From contig DAIEQP010000067.1 in the NCBI GenBank assembly GCA_027347805.1, positions 1 through 17,099 of the forward strand: 17,099 bases of DNA, given 5' to 3'. The position numbers and the translations under genes were made by a program. The notes under the pieces were generated by a model that saw nothing but the letters and a program-made list of their open reading frames with translations, was not told where the DNA came from and made no database searches. The stretch comes from Ignavibacteria bacterium (lineage in GTDB: Bacteria > Bacteroidota > Ignavibacteria > Ignavibacteriales > Melioribacteraceae). Within the stretch, counting starts at the first letter, position 1; each line of letters opens with the position of its first letter. Shown here piece after piece: positions 14,919 to 17,099 of the stretch.

Positions 14919-15607
14919 AAACAAAAATATTATTAGTTGATGATGAAAAAGATATTATTGAGTTTCTTCAATACAATCTTTCGAACGAGGGATTTAAAGT
15001 AATTACTGCAAATGACGGATCTGAAGCGATCGAAAAGCTGAATCAAAAACCTGATTTAATAATTCTTGATGTTATGATGCCAAAGATGGACGGATACGAA
15101 ACTTGCTCAAGGATTAGATCGCTTGATGAATTCAAAAACATTCCTATTATTTTTCTTACTGCCAAATCAACCGAATTAGATGAAGTTCATGGTCTGAATC
15201 TTGGGGCTGATGATTTTATTCAAAAACCAATATCAACTAAAAAGCTAATCGCAAGAGTTAAATCTAATCTTAGGAAAATTGACTCGACTGCATCCAATAT
15301 TAGTGGAAGTAAGGAATTGATAATTGGCCCGCTTGCCATAAATAGAGAAAAATATGAAGTTTTATTAAAAGGGAAAGAAATATTTTTCCCAAAAAAGGAA
15401 TTTGAAATTCTTTACTATCTTGCCTCTAATCCCGGAAAAGTTTTCGACAGAGAAAAGATTCTGAGTGATATTTGGGGGGATGATATCTATGTTGTTGCTA
15501 GAACAATCGATGTTCATGTAAGAAAAATTCGTGAGAAACTTGACAAGTATGCTGATATGATTGAAACAATTAAAGGTATCGGTTATAGGTTTAAAAATAT
15601 AGACTAA
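14915..15607 (+). CDS. OmpR/PhoB-type response regulator
   Basis: This 230-residue regulator has a receiver domain (1-122) and a winged-helix DNA-binding domain (about 132-228). The receiver keeps D9 and D10, phospho-acceptor D52 (I-L-D-V-M-M-P), T82 (F-L-T-A-K) and K104 (Q-K-P), so it should be phosphorylatable. The effector domain shows the typical F-D-R-E-K-I-L-S-D-I-W-G, the recognition helix R-T-I-D-V-H-V-R-K-I-R-E-K and the C-terminal hairpin I-K-G-I-G-Y-R-F. The family binds promoter direct repeats as dimers. The PhoB-like sequence and PhoR-like neighbour hint at phosphate control, but no Pho-regulon gene lies in the window. It is read in an ATGA overlap with the preceding gene, and the kinase begins one base after its stop. 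Confidence 0.95.
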   Translation: MKTKILLVDDEKDIIEFLQYNLSNEGFKVITANDGSEAIEKLNQKPDLIILDVMMPKMDGYETCSRIRSLDEFKNIPIIFLTAKSTELDEVHGLNLGADDFIQKPISTKKLIARVKSNLRKIDSTASNISGSKELIIGPLAINREKYEVLLKGKEIFFPKKEFEILYYLASNPGKVFDREKILSDIWGDDIYVVARTIDVHVRKIREKLDKYADMIETIKGIGYRFKNID

Positions 15608-15608
15608 C

Positions 15609-16625
15609 TTGAAAAAGCATATTATCACAAAAAATATTTCGTCATTAATAATTCTATTCTCCTTTATTCTATTTTTAGTTTTGTTCATTTATTTTTCTCC
15701 TTCAAGCTTAGAATCAGCATTACTCCTTATTCTTTTTGTTTTATTTAATTCAATTGTCTTATTCTTTCTCAAGCAGGAAAGAAGAAAAGAGCTTGAAGAG
15801 ATAAAGAACGTGATAAAGAAAATACGCCTAAATGAGTTTCAAGATTCAGGTGAAATATTTTTAAGTGATTCCTTAAAAGAGCTTGAGACTGAAATTAAAG
15901 CTATGTTTTCAAGAAGTCAGCTGGATATTCAAAATCTTAAAAAACTTGAACAGGTTAGAACTGAATTTCTTGGTAATGTTTCTCAGGAACTTAGAACACC
16001 GATATTTTCCATTCAAGGATATTTAGAAACTTTATTAGATGGGGCTTTGAATGATTCGAATGTCAATCATAATTTTTTACAAAAAGCGCATCGCCACACA
16101 ATTAACCTCAATACTTTATTAAATGATTTGATTGATATTTCAATGATTGAGTCCGGTAATATGAAAATGAGTTTTCGTTATTTTAATATTTCACAATTTT
16201 TGAAAACTTTAGTATCAGAATTATCACCAGAAGCAGAAAAGAAAGGTTTATCATTAATTCCAAATTTTCCTTCATCCGATTTAGAATTATACGGTGATAA
16301 GCAGCGGCTTAAACAAGTTCTTGTTAACTTGATACTGAATGCAATAAAATATACCGAAGATGGTAGTGTTGAAGTTGGTTTTACCGAAACAATTGAATTC
16401 GGAATAATTTTTGTAAGGGATACTGGGATTGGAATTTCAGATTCGGATTTACCAAGAATATTTGAGAGATTTTACAGGGTGGATAAAGATCGATCTAGGG
16501 AACAAGGCGGTACCGGGCTTGGCCTGGCAATAGCAAAGCATATTATCGAAGCCCATTCCTCAAAAATCGAAGTAAAAAGCACTCCGGGTAGGGGAAGTGA
16601 GTTCTTTTTTAGATTAAAAAAATGA
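15609..16625 (+). CDS. PhoR-like membrane histidine kinase lacking the phosphoacceptor histidine
   Basis: This 338-residue protein has two adjacent membrane segments (about 9-29 and 35-54) with almost no periplasmic loop, then a HAMP-like or helical linker (55-112). The HisKA helix reads F-L-G-N-V-S-Q-E-L-R-T-P, so Q126 (CAG at 15984-15986) stands where the phosphorylated histidine should be. The HATPase_c domain is complete: L-I-L-N-A-I-K-Y-T, D-T-G-I-G-I-S, F-E-R-F-Y-R-V-D and G-G-T-G-L-G-L-A. It probably binds ATP but cannot autophosphorylate at the usual site. It could act as a phosphatase, as a partner in a heterodimer, or as a scaffold. The start is TTG one base after the regulator stop; the next methionine is far downstream at about residue 94, after both membrane segments. 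Confidence 0.92.
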   Translation: MKKHIITKNISSLIILFSFILFLVLFIYFSPSSLESALLLILFVLFNSIVLFFLKQERRKELEEIKNVIKKIRLNEFQDSGEIFLSDSLKELETEIKAMFSRSQLDIQNLKKLEQVRTEFLGNVSQELRTPIFSIQGYLETLLDGALNDSNVNHNFLQKAHRHTINLNTLLNDLIDISMIESGNMKMSFRYFNISQFLKTLVSELSPEAEKKGLSLIPNFPSSDLELYGDKQRLKQVLVNLILNAIKYTEDGSVEVGFTETIEFGIIFVRDTGIGISDSDLPRIFERFYRVDKDRSREQGGTGLGLAIAKHIIEAHSSKIEVKSTPGRGSEFFFRLKK

Positions 16626-16668
16626 TTTTAGATTTAAAGTATATTTAAAAATTCACTAACCCATTTTA

Positions 16669-16698
16669 TTGACTACTATTAACCCAATTCCATATATT
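16669..16698 (+). promoter_or_regulatory. Sigma70-like promoter for rplU-rpmA
   Basis: TTGACT (16669-16674) and TATATT (16693-16698) are 18 bases apart, a good -35/-10 match. Transcription would start near 16705, about 25 bases before the rplU start. A strong independent promoter fits ribosomal protein genes placed after a two-component pair. Confidence 0.6.
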
Positions 16699-16730
16699 TA
16701 CGCCTCAAAATTTGATTCACTGGAGGAATG

Positions 16731-17039
16731 ATGTTTGCAGTTGTTGATATTGCAGGACAACAATTTAAGGTAACCGAGAATACTAAATATTATGTACCTC
16801 GTCTTAAAGCGGAACAGAATGCTGAAGTAGTTTTTGATAATGTTCTTTTATTAGGTGATGATAAATCAACCAAAGTTGGTTCGCCAACTGTAGCTGGTGT
16901 GAAGGTTCATGCAAAAGTTTTAGAACATACTAAAGACGACAAGGTTATTGTTTTCAAAAAGAAAATTCGTATCTCTTATAGAAGATTAAGAGGACATAGA
17001 CAACAATTAACAAGAATTGAAGTTACTAAGATTGCTTAG
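16731..17039 (+). CDS. rplU: 50S ribosomal protein L21
   Basis: The protein is 102 residues long, the normal size for bL21, which binds 23S rRNA and stabilises the large subunit. The start M-F-A-V-V-D-I-A-G-Q-Q-F-K-V and the basic C-terminal stretch K-K-K-I-R-I-S-Y-R-R-L-R-G-H-R-Q-Q-L-T are diagnostic. Two ATGs stand in tandem. GGAGG (16722-16726) lies only one base before the first (16728) but four bases before the second (16731), so the second is the better start; family alignment also supports a short N-terminus. rpmA follows 18 bases after the stop, the usual gene order. Confidence 0.97.
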   Translation: MFAVVDIAGQQFKVTENTKYYVPRLKAEQNAEVVFDNVLLLGDDKSTKVGSPTVAGVKVHAKVLEHTKDDKVIVFKKKIRISYRRLRGHRQQLTRIEVTKIA

Positions 17040-17057
17040 TAGCTGGAGGTTATTTTA

Positions 17058-17099
17058 ATGGCACATAAAAAAGGTCAAGGTTCATCTCGTAACGGTCGC
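17058..17099 (+). CDS. rpmA: 50S ribosomal protein L27, first 14 codons (3' end outside window)
   Basis: The window ends 14 codons into a gene beginning M-A-H-K-K-G-Q-G-S-S-R-N-G-R. This is the N-terminus of bL27, whose flexible tail reaches the peptidyl-transferase centre. GGAGGT (17045-17050) is a near-perfect ribosome-binding site at normal spacing. The tail starts directly at M-A-H-K-K, with no sign of the cleavable N-terminal extension known from some Firmicutes. The rplU-rpmA order confirms the call. Confidence 0.93.
   Translation, partial: MAHKKGQGSSRNGR

Noticed and set aside
15365..15688. A 107-codon minus-strand frame across the regulator-kinase junction.
   Set aside because: It is antisense to conserved winged-helix coding sequence and has no recognisable motif or ribosome-binding site.

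Overview
The window is AT-rich bacterial chromosome with dense, mostly intact genes. It looks like a member of the Bacteroidota/Chlorobi/Ignavibacteria group. The grounds are a LytTR response regulator, kinases with H-D-L-R-S-P boxes, an exported protein whose signal peptide ends in F-A-Q, a membrane-anchored vWA protein of the type common in that phylum, and uneven use of Shine-Dalgarno sites. The phylum is inferred from these traits, with no database comparison. There is no tRNA, rRNA, CRISPR array, transposase or phage gene, and no gene-free gap longer than 300 bases.

Layout. (1) 1-609 is the 3' end of argS, cut by the window edge. (2) 825-5661 is a signalling block on the + strand. A soluble histidine kinase overlaps the gene of a REC-LytTR response regulator. 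A soluble two-PAS kinase and a membrane kinase follow, so three kinases sit with one regulator. (3) 5608-9626 is a compact minus-strand operon read surE, vWA membrane protein, bacteriohemerythrin, comF. Its last gene collides tail-to-tail with the membrane kinase gene. (4) 9755-16625 is a seven-gene + strand cluster with gaps of 15 bases or less or short overlaps: predicted outer-membrane protein, xseA, xseB, dxs, a Gfo/Idh/MocA-type protein, an OmpR/PhoB-type regulator and a PhoR-like kinase. (5) rplU, with its own sigma70-like promoter, and the first 14 codons of rpmA close the window.

How the parts work together. The two signalling blocks contain four kinases and two response regulators, one with a LytTR and one with a winged-helix DNA-binding domain. 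Housekeeping functions are arginyl-tRNA charging, exonuclease VII, isoprenoid precursor synthesis, nucleotide salvage and ribosomal proteins.

Three things stand out. The PhoR-like kinase has glutamine where the phosphoacceptor histidine should be, although its ATP-binding domain and its partner regulator look intact. The leader of the two-PAS kinase gene (2471-2558) has four mutually complementary segments, the last containing the ribosome-binding site, which is the layout of an attenuator or RNA switch. The Gfo/Idh/MocA-like protein next to the unusual kinase has lost its usual catalytic histidine, raising the possibility that an altered sensor and an altered enzyme-fold protein work together.
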